From Pseudomonas sp. Fl4BN1 (GTDB lineage: Bacteria > Pseudomonadota > Gammaproteobacteria > Pseudomonadales > Pseudomonadaceae): 64,000 nucleotides of DNA. The notes beneath the pieces were generated by a model that worked only from the letters and a program-made list of their open reading frames with translations, did not search any database and was not told where the DNA came from. Positions 9,184 to 17,213 of this stretch are shown in pieces (positions within the stretch are counted from its first letter, which is position 1; each line of letters starts with the position of its first letter). Both the position numbers and the translations under genes were made by a program. The stretch is taken from NCBI RefSeq assembly GCF_009908285.1, contig NZ_JAAARM010000002.1:124001-188000 (forward strand), given 5' to 3'.

Positions 9184-9199
9184 TTGTGGCTTGAAGCGT

Positions 9200-9712
9200 T
9201 CAGCTTCTCTCCCACACCTCGAAGCTGTACGCCGGCTTGTCCCCTTCCGGCGGGTTCGGCACCTCTGACACCAGCGTCCACTGCTGCTCATCGAATTCCG
9301 GAAACCAGGCATCGCCTTGCGGATTCAACGCCACCCGCGTCAGGTACAGACGATCCGCCTGCTCCAAGCCTTGGCTATAGAGCTGTGCGCCGCCAATCAG
9401 CATCAGCTCGCTGGCGCCCTGCTCCAGGGCCCATTCCTCGGCCCGGGCCACCGCAGCTTCCAGCGACGGATAGACCTCGGCACCTTCCAGCACCAGATCG
9501 GTCTGACGACTGACCACGATATTCAACCGCCCCGGCAAGGGCCGGCCGAGAGAATCCCAGGTCTTGCGCCCCATGATGATCGGCTTGCCCAGGGTGGTGG
9601 CCTTGAAAAATTTGAAATCCCCCGGCAAATGCCAGGGCATGCTGTTGTCGACGCCGATCACGCGGTTTTGTGCGAGGGCCGCGATCAGGCTGAGAGGGAG
9701 AGATTTTTTCAT
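9200..9712 (-). CDS. folA: Dihydrofolate reductase
   Basis: 170 residues, the usual size for a chromosomal type I DHFR. It reduces dihydrofolate to tetrahydrofolate with NADPH and is the trimethoprim target. Visible features are the Met20-loop stretch NRVIGVDNSMPWHLPGD with the catalytic Asp, the FFKATTLGKPIIMGRKTW segment with the NADPH-binding Arg/Lys, and the later LMLIGGAQLY glycine turn. It works with thyA (22985-23956 on the same strand), which produces dihydrofolate. The upstream divergent gene starts about 97 bases away. Confidence 0.96.
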   Translation of the reverse strand: MKKSLPLSLIAALAQNRVIGVDNSMPWHLPGDFKFFKATTLGKPIIMGRKTWDSLGRPLPGRLNIVVSRQTDLVLEGAEVYPSLEAAVARAEEWALEQGASELMLIGGAQLYSQGLEQADRLYLTRVALNPQGDAWFPEFDEQQWTLVSEVPNPPEGDKPAYSFEVWERS

Positions 9713-9808
9713 GCCGGCGAGGATACCAGAGGACCAGGACCTGGCAACGTACCCCGACCCGCGCTGCAGCAGTTATGCTCAGCGCACTTTTGAGCGATGG
9801 AATGACGC

Positions 9809-11188
9809 GTGACTGCACTGACTCCCCTGCAACGCCTATGGCTGACCGAAACCGTGCGCCTGCGCGAGGAACACGCCGGCCCGCTGGAGGATCAGGAAGC
9901 CAATCGCCTGGCCCGCAACCAGGGCGGCGACCTGGCGACCCGGATCCAGAACCGTGCCCTGTGGCTGGCCCAGCGTGATGGCCTGCACAGCGCCCTGCTG
10001 CACTGGCACCAGGGCGCACGCCTGGCACTGCTGGCGCTCTCGGTACTGGCGGTGATCAGCGGCGCCGGCTTGGCCTTCAGCGCCCTGGGCAGCACCCAGC
10101 AACCGGTGAACGTGTTCTGGGCCCTGGGCAGCCTGCTGGGCATCAACCTGATCCTGCTGCTGAGCTGGCTGGCCGGCCTGCTGTTCGCCGGCGAACACGG
10201 CGCCAGCCTGGGCCGCCTGTGGCTGTGGCTCAGCGAGAAATTCTCCCGGGATGCCAAGGCCGCGCAATTGCCGCCGGCCCTGCTGCTGTTGCTGCAACGG
10301 CGCAAACTCAACCGCTGGGCCCTGGGCAGCCTGATCAACGGTCTGTGGTGCCTGGCCCTGTTCAGCGCCGTGGTCATGCTGCTGTTGTTACTGACCACCC
10401 ACCGCTACAGCTTTGTCTGGGAAAGCACCCTGCTGGGCAGCGATGCCTTCGTGGCCATTACCAACGTCCTCAGTGCCCTGCCGCGAGGCCTGGGCCTCGG
10501 CGCCCCCAGCGTGGCGACCATCCAGGCCAGCACCCGGGATGTCTACAACACCGAACTGATCCGTCAGTCCTGGGCCATCTGGCTGGTGGTCCTGGTGGTG
10601 ATCTACGGCGTGCTGCCGCGCCTGCTGCTGATGCTGTTCTGTCGCTGGCGCTGGAAACACGGGCAGGCCCGCCTGCAACTGGACCTCAACCTGCCGGGCT
10701 ACGCCCAACTGCGGGAGCGCCTGATGCCCAGCAGCGAGCGCCTAGGGGTCAACGATGCGGCGCCGGAGCAATTGCACCGCGTCGAAGGCGGCGTCAGTGC
10801 CCAGGACAGCAGCGGCGCCGTGCTGGTGGCCATCGAACTGGACAACCAGCGCCCCTGGCCGCCGCAGCTGCCGGACAGCATCAAGGACGCCGGCATCCTC
10901 GACAGCCGCGAATCGCGCAACCGCCTGCTGGAACAGATGAGCCGCTTCCCCCCGGCGCGCCTGGTGATCGCCTGCGACCCCCGGCGCTCACCGGATCGCG
11001 GCAGCCTGGGGCTGATCGCCGAACTGGCGCGCAATGCCACCGCGACCCGGGTCTGGCTGCTCCAGGCACCGCCCGGCCAGGCCCTGGATGCTGACCGCCT
11101 GGGAGACTGGCACGCTGCCCTGCAACAGTTGGAACTGCCGTTCGCCGATTGCATCCCCCTCAACTGGTTGGAGACCGGTCATGACTGA
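9809..11188 (+). CDS. DUF2868 membrane protein, partner of downstream GTPase
   Basis: 459 residues; begins with GTG. An N-terminal soluble part of about 70 residues is followed by membrane segments near residues 72-95, 108-132, 180-205 and 255-280, then a cytoplasmic domain of about 180 residues. It is recognised as a DUF2868 family protein by its opening (LTETVRLREEHAGPLED) and by its invariable neighbour, a DUF3482 GTPase, with which it overlaps by 8 bases. No enzymatic motif is visible. The overlap and membrane location suggest it is the membrane anchor or effector of the GTPase. Function unknown. Confidence 0.75.
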   Translation: MTALTPLQRLWLTETVRLREEHAGPLEDQEANRLARNQGGDLATRIQNRALWLAQRDGLHSALLHWHQGARLALLALSVLAVISGAGLAFSALGSTQQPVNVFWALGSLLGINLILLLSWLAGLLFAGEHGASLGRLWLWLSEKFSRDAKAAQLPPALLLLLQRRKLNRWALGSLINGLWCLALFSAVVMLLLLLTTHRYSFVWESTLLGSDAFVAITNVLSALPRGLGLGAPSVATIQASTRDVYNTELIRQSWAIWLVVLVVIYGVLPRLLLMLFCRWRWKHGQARLQLDLNLPGYAQLRERLMPSSERLGVNDAAPEQLHRVEGGVSAQDSSGAVLVAIELDNQRPWPPQLPDSIKDAGILDSRESRNRLLEQMSRFPPARLVIACDPRRSPDRGSLGLIAELARNATATRVWLLQAPPGQALDADRLGDWHAALQQLELPFADCIPLNWLETGHD

Positions 11189-12566
11189 TGCCCGCCAGAA
11201 ACCACTGAAACTGGCGGTGGTCGGCCACACCAACGTCGGCAAGACCTCCCTACTGCGCACCCTGACCCGGGACGTAGGCTTTGGCGAAGTCTCCCATCGC
11301 CCCAGCACCACCCGGCATGTGGAAGGTGCCCGCCTTTCGGTGGATGGCCAGCCGTTGCTGGAGCTGTACGACACCCCCGGTCTGGAGGACGCGATTGCCC
11401 TGTTGGACTATCTGGAACGCCTGGAGCGCCCCGGTGAACGCCTGGACGGCCCGGCACGACTGGTACGCTTTCTCGACAGCAGCGAGGCCCGGCAACGTTT
11501 CGAACAGGAAGCCAAGGTCCTGCGCCAGCTCCTGGCCTCGGACGCCGGACTCTATGTGATCGATGCCCGGGAACCGGTGCTGGCCAAATATCGCGATGAA
11601 CTGCAAGTGCTGACCGGCTGCGGCAAGCCGCTACTGCCGGTACTGAATTTCGTCAGCAGCGCCGAGCAGCGCACAGACGACTGGCGCGAGGCCCTGGCCC
11701 GCCTGGGCCTGCACGCCCTGGTGCGCTTCGACAGCGTGGCCCCGCCGGAAGACGGCGAGCGTCGCCTGTATGAAAGCCTGGCCCTGCTGCTGGAGCACGC
11801 CCGCCCGGCCCTGCAACGGCTGATCGACGACCAGCAGGCCCAGCGCCTGGTGCGCCAGCAAGGCGCCGCGCGACTGATTGCCGAGTTGCTGGTGGACTGC
11901 GCCGCCTGCCGCCGCAGCGTGGCCAGCGACAAACAACAGGAACAACAGGCCATCGGCGAGTTGCGCCAGGCCATTCGCCAACGTGAACAACGCTGTGTCG
12001 AAGCCCTGCTCAAGCTTTACGCCTTCCGCCCCGAAGATGCCTCGGCCAGCGACCTGCCGTTGCTGGATGGGCGCTGGGGCGATGACCTGTTCAACCCGGA
12101 AACCCTCAAGCAGCTGGGGGTGCGGGTGGGCAGCGGCATTGCCGCCGGAGCCGCGGCCGGCGCGGGGGTGGACTTGCTGGTGGGCGGTTTGACCCTGGGG
12201 GCCGCTGCCCTGGCCGGGGCCATCGCCGGCGGCGCACTGCAGACCGCCCGCAGCTACGGCAGCCGCTTGCTGGGCAAGCTCAAGGGCCAGCGTGAGCTGA
12301 CGGTGGACGACAGCGTGCTGCGTCTGCTGGCCCTGCGTCAGCGCCAACTGGTGCAGGCCCTGAACCTGCGCGGGCATGCAGCCATGGACAGCATCCGGTT
12401 GGCCACGCCGGAGGACAAAAGCTGGCGCGAAGGCAAGTTGCCGGAGGCCCTGAACAAGGCCCGGGCGCACCCGCAGTGGTCGTCGCTCAACCCCCATGCG
12501 CGCCTGAACCAGGCCGAGCGCCAGGAGCAGATCGAGGCGCTGGCTGAGACGTTGCTGGTGTCTTAG
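11181..12566 (+). CDS. DUF3482 GTPase (Era-like N-terminal G domain)
   Basis: 461 residues from the ATG at 11181; longer in-frame openings upstream lie within the previous gene. The P-loop GHTNVGKTS (residues 15-23) and G3 motif DTPG (64-67) define a TRAFAC-type GTPase domain. Where NKxD would be expected, the segment reads PVLNFVS, so base specificity may differ. The C-terminal half (DUF3482) contains a glycine/alanine-rich stretch near 320-370 that could insert into or lie on a membrane. The 8-base overlap with the DUF2868 gene implies tight coupling. I know of no established role. Confidence 0.8.
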   Translation: MTDARQKPLKLAVVGHTNVGKTSLLRTLTRDVGFGEVSHRPSTTRHVEGARLSVDGQPLLELYDTPGLEDAIALLDYLERLERPGERLDGPARLVRFLDSSEARQRFEQEAKVLRQLLASDAGLYVIDAREPVLAKYRDELQVLTGCGKPLLPVLNFVSSAEQRTDDWREALARLGLHALVRFDSVAPPEDGERRLYESLALLLEHARPALQRLIDDQQAQRLVRQQGAARLIAELLVDCAACRRSVASDKQQEQQAIGELRQAIRQREQRCVEALLKLYAFRPEDASASDLPLLDGRWGDDLFNPETLKQLGVRVGSGIAAGAAAGAGVDLLVGGLTLGAAALAGAIAGGALQTARSYGSRLLGKLKGQRELTVDDSVLRLLALRQRQLVQALNLRGHAAMDSIRLATPEDKSWREGKLPEALNKARAHPQWSSLNPHARLNQAERQEQIEALAETLLVS

Positions 12567-12572
12567 ATCGCC

Positions 12573-12626
12573 TTCGCCGGCAAGCCGGCTCCTACACGGC
12601 CCTGTAGGAGCGGGCTTGCCCGCGAA
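12573..12626. repeat. Single REPIN between convergent genes
   Basis: TTCGCCGGCAAGCCGGCTCC and GGAGCGGGCTTGCCCGCGAA face each other around a short loop, directly after the GTPase stop. It could end transcription from both sides. Confidence 0.85.
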
Positions 12627-12633
12627 AGGGCCC

Positions 12634-13188
12634 TCAAGCCAACACAGCCAAGGCCTTGTCCTTGAGCACCTGCAGATCCATCACCGGCACCCACATGTCC
12701 TTGGCCTGCTCGTCCCAGTGGCGCATGCGCAGGCTTACTGCGCATAAGGGATCGAGCTCGAAGGCCGCCGCTTCCGCCGCGCTCATCACCCCGCCCTGGT
12801 ACTCCAGGGTGCGCCGGCTGGCTTCACTCAGGCGCTGGTAATACCCCGGCTCCTTGAAGGTCAGGTAACGCTTGGCCTGAACGTGGTATTCCACCAGCCG
12901 CGCCAGGCGTTCGCTGAATCCGGCCCGGCGCAGATAGTCGGCCCCCAGGCGCTCATGGCTGACCACGCCAAAACCGCCCATGTTCTCGGCATCCTGCGCG
13001 CAGATATGCCCGATATCGTGAAAGAACGCCGCCAACACCACTTCGTCGTCATAACCCTCATCCAGAGCCAGCTGCGCCGCCTGAGACATGTGCTCGATCT
13101 GCGAAATCGGCTCGCCGATGTAGTCGCTGTCGCCGAAACGTTCGTACAAGCCGAAAACTTCGTCGATCACCTGCTGCTTTGGACTCAT
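12634..13188 (-). CDS. PhnZ-like HD-domain mixed-valent diiron oxygenase
   Basis: 184 residues from the ATG at 13188, preceded by GGAGG. Enzymes of this family (PhnZ, TmpB) cleave the C-P bond of 1-hydroxy-2-aminoethylphosphonates oxidatively, giving phosphate and glycine or glycine betaine. His33, His57-Asp58, His78, His102 and Asp159 fall one or two positions from the iron ligands I recall for PhnZ, and Tyr23 and Glu26 match its substrate-gating Tyr24/Glu27. The stop of the upstream FAD oxidoreductase overlaps the start (TGATG). No Fe/2OG hydroxylase (PhnY/TmpA), the usual first enzyme, is present in the window. It may act on hydroxylated substrate taken up from outside or made elsewhere. 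Confidence 0.82.
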   Translation of the reverse strand: MSPKQQVIDEVFGLYERFGDSDYIGEPISQIEHMSQAAQLALDEGYDDEVVLAAFFHDIGHICAQDAENMGGFGVVSHERLGADYLRRAGFSERLARLVEYHVQAKRYLTFKEPGYYQRLSEASRRTLEYQGGVMSAAEAAAFELDPLCAVSLRMRHWDEQAKDMWVPVMDLQVLKDKALAVLA

Positions 13189-14321
13189 CACACCTCCTCC
13201 AGCAACCGGGCGATGTTGTTCTCGGCCATGGCCGGACCGACGCTCATGCCCACCCCGGTGTGCATCAGGGCCACGTTGACCCCAGGGGCCGCTTCCAGGA
13301 AGGAGAACGGCGCGGGGCCACGAGCACCATAGACGCCCTGCCAGCGCTCCAGTACCTGGACCTTGCAGCCCAGGGTCTGCTGCGCCAGCTCGATCAACCA
13401 GTTATCCACCTGCTCAGCGTTGAACGGTGAGGGATCGCTGCCGTAATCGTGGGAATCGCCGATGATCAGCTCGCCCGAGGGTGTCGGGCTGATCAGCAGG
13501 TGAATCCCGTGCTCATGCAGGTGTGGTGCCTCACGAAGGATCTGCGCCTGCACGGCGGCGGCCTCGGGCAGGTCGGCAAAGGCCCCGTAATGCACACAGC
13601 TCAGACCGGTGAGCACGGCGTGTTGTAGATCCAGATTGGCCTCGGGCCGGGCACGGAGCATCTGCAGACGGCAGATCTGTGGCTGCAACAGCGCAATCTG
13701 CTCGGCCAGCAGAGTCTGGTAGTCGTGTCCGGAGCACAGCAGGATGCGCGCGCCACGAAAGGTCCCGGCGGTGCTCTGCAGTTGGCCCGGTTCGATGTCC
13801 CGCACCAGGGTCGAAAAGTGAAACTCGACCCCCAGGTCCCGGCGCAGGTAGTCGATCAGCATCGGGATCGCCTCGCGGGAATACAGTTGCTGGTCGTCCA
13901 GGCCGTGCAGCGCGGCTCGGTGATGGCGGAATTGGCCGCCATACAGATCATTCAGGGCCGCGCCCTGAAGCAGTTCGACCCGGTAGCCATGCTCCCGCGC
14001 ACGCCCGCTGCAGAAGGCTTCCAACAGGTGTTCTTCGGCCTCGCTGCGGGCGAACAGGTAGGAACCGTTGCGCTTGAGTTGCAGGCCGGCCAGTTGTTGC
14101 CAGTCGACCCAGATATCCCGGCTGGCCCTGGCCAGTTCAAGCATGGTGCCCGGCGGCTGGCCGGTGACCAGGGCCTGGCCGAAATTGCGCACCGAAGCCC
14201 CCAGGGGCGTGGCACTGCGCTCGAATACCTGTACCCGCAAACCGCGCTTGGCGGCTGCATAGGCATGGGACAGGCCCAGGATGCCGGCGCCGACGATCAG
14301 CAGATCGCTGTGATTGGTCAT
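13188..14321 (-). CDS. FAD-dependent oxidoreductase of aminophosphonate operons (DAO-like)
   Basis: 377 residues from the ATG at 14321; an extension to 14372 would run into the REPIN. An N-terminal Rossmann FAD motif GAGILG (residues 11-16) opens a glycine/D-amino-acid oxidase fold, with GASVRNFGQ as substrate-side segment. The protein matches the type grouped as TIGR03364, which co-occurs with aminoethylphosphonate transport genes. Relatives have been reported to oxidise 2-aminoethylphosphonate or its N-methyl form to phosphonoacetaldehyde. If so here, a phosphonatase (PhnX) or PhnY-type dehydrogenase must act elsewhere. It is coupled to the HD oxygenase by a TGATG overlap. Exact substrate is inferred from context. 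Confidence 0.8.
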   Translation of the reverse strand: MTNHSDLLIVGAGILGLSHAYAAAKRGLRVQVFERSATPLGASVRNFGQALVTGQPPGTMLELARASRDIWVDWQQLAGLQLKRNGSYLFARSEAEEHLLEAFCSGRAREHGYRVELLQGAALNDLYGGQFRHHRAALHGLDDQQLYSREAIPMLIDYLRRDLGVEFHFSTLVRDIEPGQLQSTAGTFRGARILLCSGHDYQTLLAEQIALLQPQICRLQMLRARPEANLDLQHAVLTGLSCVHYGAFADLPEAAAVQAQILREAPHLHEHGIHLLISPTPSGELIIGDSHDYGSDPSPFNAEQVDNWLIELAQQTLGCKVQVLERWQGVYGARGPAPFSFLEAAPGVNVALMHTGVGMSVGPAMAENNIARLLEEV

Positions 14322-14347
14322 GAATAGTGTCCTGGAGGGAAAGCGCC

Positions 14348-14400
14348 TTCGCCGGCAAGCCGGCTCCTCCACACTCGGCAGGAGCCGGCTTGCCGGCGAA
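14348..14400. repeat. REPIN inside the phosphonate operon
   Basis: Two inverted REPs (TTCGCCGGCAAGCCGGCTCC and GGAGCCGGCTTGCCGGCGAA) pair perfectly over 20 bases around a 13-base loop. It lies between the binding-protein gene and the two catabolic genes, all on the minus strand. Confidence 0.9.
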
Positions 14401-14413
14401 AACGATGGTTCGT

Positions 14414-15439
14414 TTACTGTGCCGCGACTTTTTCCGACTTGCCGTCATAGCGCTTGCGCCATTCGGCGAGGATGCTGTCGCGGTTCTTCGAGGCCCAGGC
14501 AAAGTCGTTCTTGATCAGGCGCTGCTCGTAGTCCGCCGGCAGTTCGGTCTGCGGCTTGGCGATGCCTGGCTGGGCCAGTACGGCGAAGTTCTCCTTGTAC
14601 AGCTCCATGGCCGCCGGGCTGGCGGAGAAGTCGGCGAGTTTCTTCGCTGCCTCTTCATGTGGCGTGCCCTTGATCACCGCAGTGGCTTCGATTTCCCAGC
14701 CCAGGCCCTCTTTCGGCAGGACGATGTCCAGAGGCGCGCCCTGGCGCTTGAGCTGCACCGCCGGGTATTCGAAGGAAATGCCGATGCTGAATTCGCCCGC
14801 TGCCGCCAGCTTGCACGGCTTGGAACCGGAGTGAACGTACTGGCCGATGTTCTGGTGCAGTTCGTCCATGTACTGCCAGCCCTGCTTCTCGCCGAAGGTC
14901 TGCAGCCAGGCACTGACATCAAGGAAGCCGGTGCCCGAGGATGCCGGGTTAGGCATGACAATCTTGCCCTTGTACTCAGGCTTGGTCAGGTCCTGCCAGC
15001 TCACCGGTTTGGTCAGCCCCTGTTTCTGCGCTTCCACGGTGTTGAAGCAGATGGTTGCCGCCCACACGTCCATGCCAACCCAGGCCGGTGGATTGGCTGC
15101 GTCGCGGTAGTTGCCGCCGATCTTGCCCAGGTCTTTCGGTGCATAGCTTTGCAGCATGCCCTGCTGGTCAAGGATCGCCAGGCTGGACGCCGCCAGGCCC
15201 CAGACCGCGTCAGCCTGGGGACGGGCCTTTTCCGCCAGCAGCTTGGCGGTGATGATCCCGGTGGAATCACGCACCCACTTGATCTCGACATCCGGGTTGG
15301 CCGCTTCGAAGGCCTGCTTGTAGGACTTCAGCTGCTCGGCTTCGAGGGCGGTGTAGACCGTCAGCTCGGTTTTCGCAGCAAAGGCATTCAGGCTGACAGC
15401 AGAGAGGACGGCAGCGGCAAGAGCCAGGGGCTTGAACAT
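14414..15439 (-). CDS. phnS: ABC transporter periplasmic binding protein, 2-aminoethylphosphonate type
   Basis: 341 residues with a signal peptide cleaved after about residue 21 (NAFA). The mature protein begins KTELTVYTALEAEQL and resembles type II periplasmic binding proteins of the Fe/AEP cluster; RDSTGIITAK and NPASSGTGF are likely ligand-contact loops. Together with the adjoining fused permease and ATPase it forms the PhnSTU-type importer found beside TIGR03364-type oxidoreductases. An AAGGAA ribosome site precedes the ATG. The symbol is by family and context; affinity for AEP versus other aminophosphonates cannot be read from sequence. Confidence 0.82.
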   Translation of the reverse strand: MFKPLALAAAVLSAVSLNAFAAKTELTVYTALEAEQLKSYKQAFEAANPDVEIKWVRDSTGIITAKLLAEKARPQADAVWGLAASSLAILDQQGMLQSYAPKDLGKIGGNYRDAANPPAWVGMDVWAATICFNTVEAQKQGLTKPVSWQDLTKPEYKGKIVMPNPASSGTGFLDVSAWLQTFGEKQGWQYMDELHQNIGQYVHSGSKPCKLAAAGEFSIGISFEYPAVQLKRQGAPLDIVLPKEGLGWEIEATAVIKGTPHEEAAKKLADFSASPAAMELYKENFAVLAQPGIAKPQTELPADYEQRLIKNDFAWASKNRDSILAEWRKRYDGKSEKVAAQ

Positions 15440-15487
15440 GGTGCGGTTCCTTAATGAGTGCGGATCAGAGGGCGGGTGAACAAGGAA

Positions 15488-17212
15488 TCAGTGGCCGGGC
15501 GCGTTCTGCCGCCAGGCCTGGGAGCGGCGCAGCAAGCCGCGTGAAGCCCAGGCCAGGAGCAGCGAGACGCCGGCCGAGGTGAACAGGATCAGGGTCGACA
15601 TCGCCGCGGCGCCGCCGACATTGCCGGCGTCGTCCATGTTCAGCACGGCGACGGCAGCGAGGATGGTGTCGGGGCTGTAGAGGAAGATTGCCGCCGACAC
15701 CGTGGTCATGGCCGAGACGAACAGGTAGCGCACGATGTCCAAAAGCGCCGGCAGGCAGATTGGCACCGTCACCCGCAGGTAGTGCCTGTACAGCGGTGCC
15801 TTGAGCGACAGGGCAGCGGCTTCGAACTCCGCGTCGAGTTGGCGCAGGGCGGTGGTGGCGGTCATCTGCGCGGTGGTCAGATAGTGAGCGATGGTGCACA
15901 CCACCAGCAGGGTCATGGTTCCGTAGAACACATGCAGCGGATTGCCATTGAGGTTGAAGAAGAACACGTAGCCCAGACCGAGGACCAGCCCGGGAACCGC
16001 CATGGGCACAAAACTGAGCATGCGCAGCGCCAGGTTCAGGCCGCGTTGCCCCTGGGTTTTCTCCATCAGGTAGGCACCGGTGAAGATCAGCCCGCTACCG
16101 ATCAGTGCCGTGCACAGGGCCATGGTCAGGCTGTTGCGATAGGCCAGCCAGCCACCGCCGGCGGTGTCGTTGAACTGGTAGTGGTTCAGTGACAGCGACA
16201 GGTTGTAGGGCCAGAATTTCACCAGCGACGAATACACCGCCATGCCGAACACCAGCAGCAGCGACGCGCAGATCAGCAGCACGATGGCCAGGTAGCAACC
16301 ATCCCGCAGCCGCGACGGCGCCGGCTTGAACACCTGGGCACGACCGCTCATGGAGTCGCCATGCCGGCGGCGCAACCAGGCATCGACACCGAAGCTGAAT
16401 AGCGCCGGAAGCAACAGCACCATGCCGATCAGCGCGCCGCGACCGAACTGCTGCTGGCCGACCACCGCCTTGTAGGCTTCCAGGGCCAGCACCTGATAGT
16501 CGCCGCCCACCACCACCGGCACCCCGAAGTCGGTGATGGTCAAGGTGAACACCAGGCAGAAAGCAGCGAACACCGCTTGCCGGGTAGCGGGCCAGGTGAT
16601 GCTGCGAAAGGCCTTCGCCGGGCTGGCACCCATGCTCGATGCCGCGTCGAACAGCCGCGCATCCGCCAGGGACAGGGCCGAGAGCAGGATCATCAGGGCA
16701 TGGGGAAAGGTGTAGATGACTTCACCGAGAACGATGCCCCAGAAGCCGTAGATGTTGTCGGCGAACAGGCCGCGGAGCAGGCCCTGGTTACCGAACAGGT
16801 AGACCAGGGCGATGCCCGGCAGCATCGATGGCGCCATCAACGGCAACAGTGAGAGTCCACGCCAGATGCCTTTGCCTGGAATCAACGTGCGTTGCAGGGC
16901 GTAGGCAAACAGATAAGCCAGGGGCACCACGATGGCGGCCACGCTGAGAGAGACTTTCAGGCTGTTGCCGAGCAGCCAGTGAAAATTGTCACTGCGGATC
17001 AGCTCCCGGGCCGCGACCAGGCCGCCGCCCTGCCCGTCCTCGGCACTGAAGCCGCGCCAGAAGATCGCCAGCAGCGGCAACAGCACGGCAATCCCCAGCA
17101 ACAGCAGGAGCAGGAGCTTGCCGCCCACCACAAACAGACGATCGCCAAGCTCGGCACGGGAGGTCTGCCGCGCCCGCTTTGCAGGTAGCGGCAGGGACAT
17201 TTGCCCGGTCAT
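15488..17212 (-). CDS. ABC transporter permease, two fused domains, aminophosphonate type
   Basis: 574 residues from the ATG at 17212, with about twelve membrane segments. Two homologous BPD-transporter domains are joined in one chain; EAA-type cytoplasmic loops are seen around DAASSMGASPAKAFRSITWP in the first half and EAAALSLKAPLYRHYLRVTVP in the second. Fusion means one polypeptide can supply both halves of the channel, as in the AEP importer permease PhnU2-type. It starts 1 base after the ATPase stop, so the two are co-translated. Confidence 0.84.
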   Translation of the reverse strand: MTGQMSLPLPAKRARQTSRAELGDRLFVVGGKLLLLLLLGIAVLLPLLAIFWRGFSAEDGQGGGLVAARELIRSDNFHWLLGNSLKVSLSVAAIVVPLAYLFAYALQRTLIPGKGIWRGLSLLPLMAPSMLPGIALVYLFGNQGLLRGLFADNIYGFWGIVLGEVIYTFPHALMILLSALSLADARLFDAASSMGASPAKAFRSITWPATRQAVFAAFCLVFTLTITDFGVPVVVGGDYQVLALEAYKAVVGQQQFGRGALIGMVLLLPALFSFGVDAWLRRRHGDSMSGRAQVFKPAPSRLRDGCYLAIVLLICASLLLVFGMAVYSSLVKFWPYNLSLSLNHYQFNDTAGGGWLAYRNSLTMALCTALIGSGLIFTGAYLMEKTQGQRGLNLALRMLSFVPMAVPGLVLGLGYVFFFNLNGNPLHVFYGTMTLLVVCTIAHYLTTAQMTATTALRQLDAEFEAAALSLKAPLYRHYLRVTVPICLPALLDIVRYLFVSAMTTVSAAIFLYSPDTILAAVAVLNMDDAGNVGGAAAMSTLILFTSAGVSLLLAWASRGLLRRSQAWRQNAPGH

Positions 17213-17213
17213 C

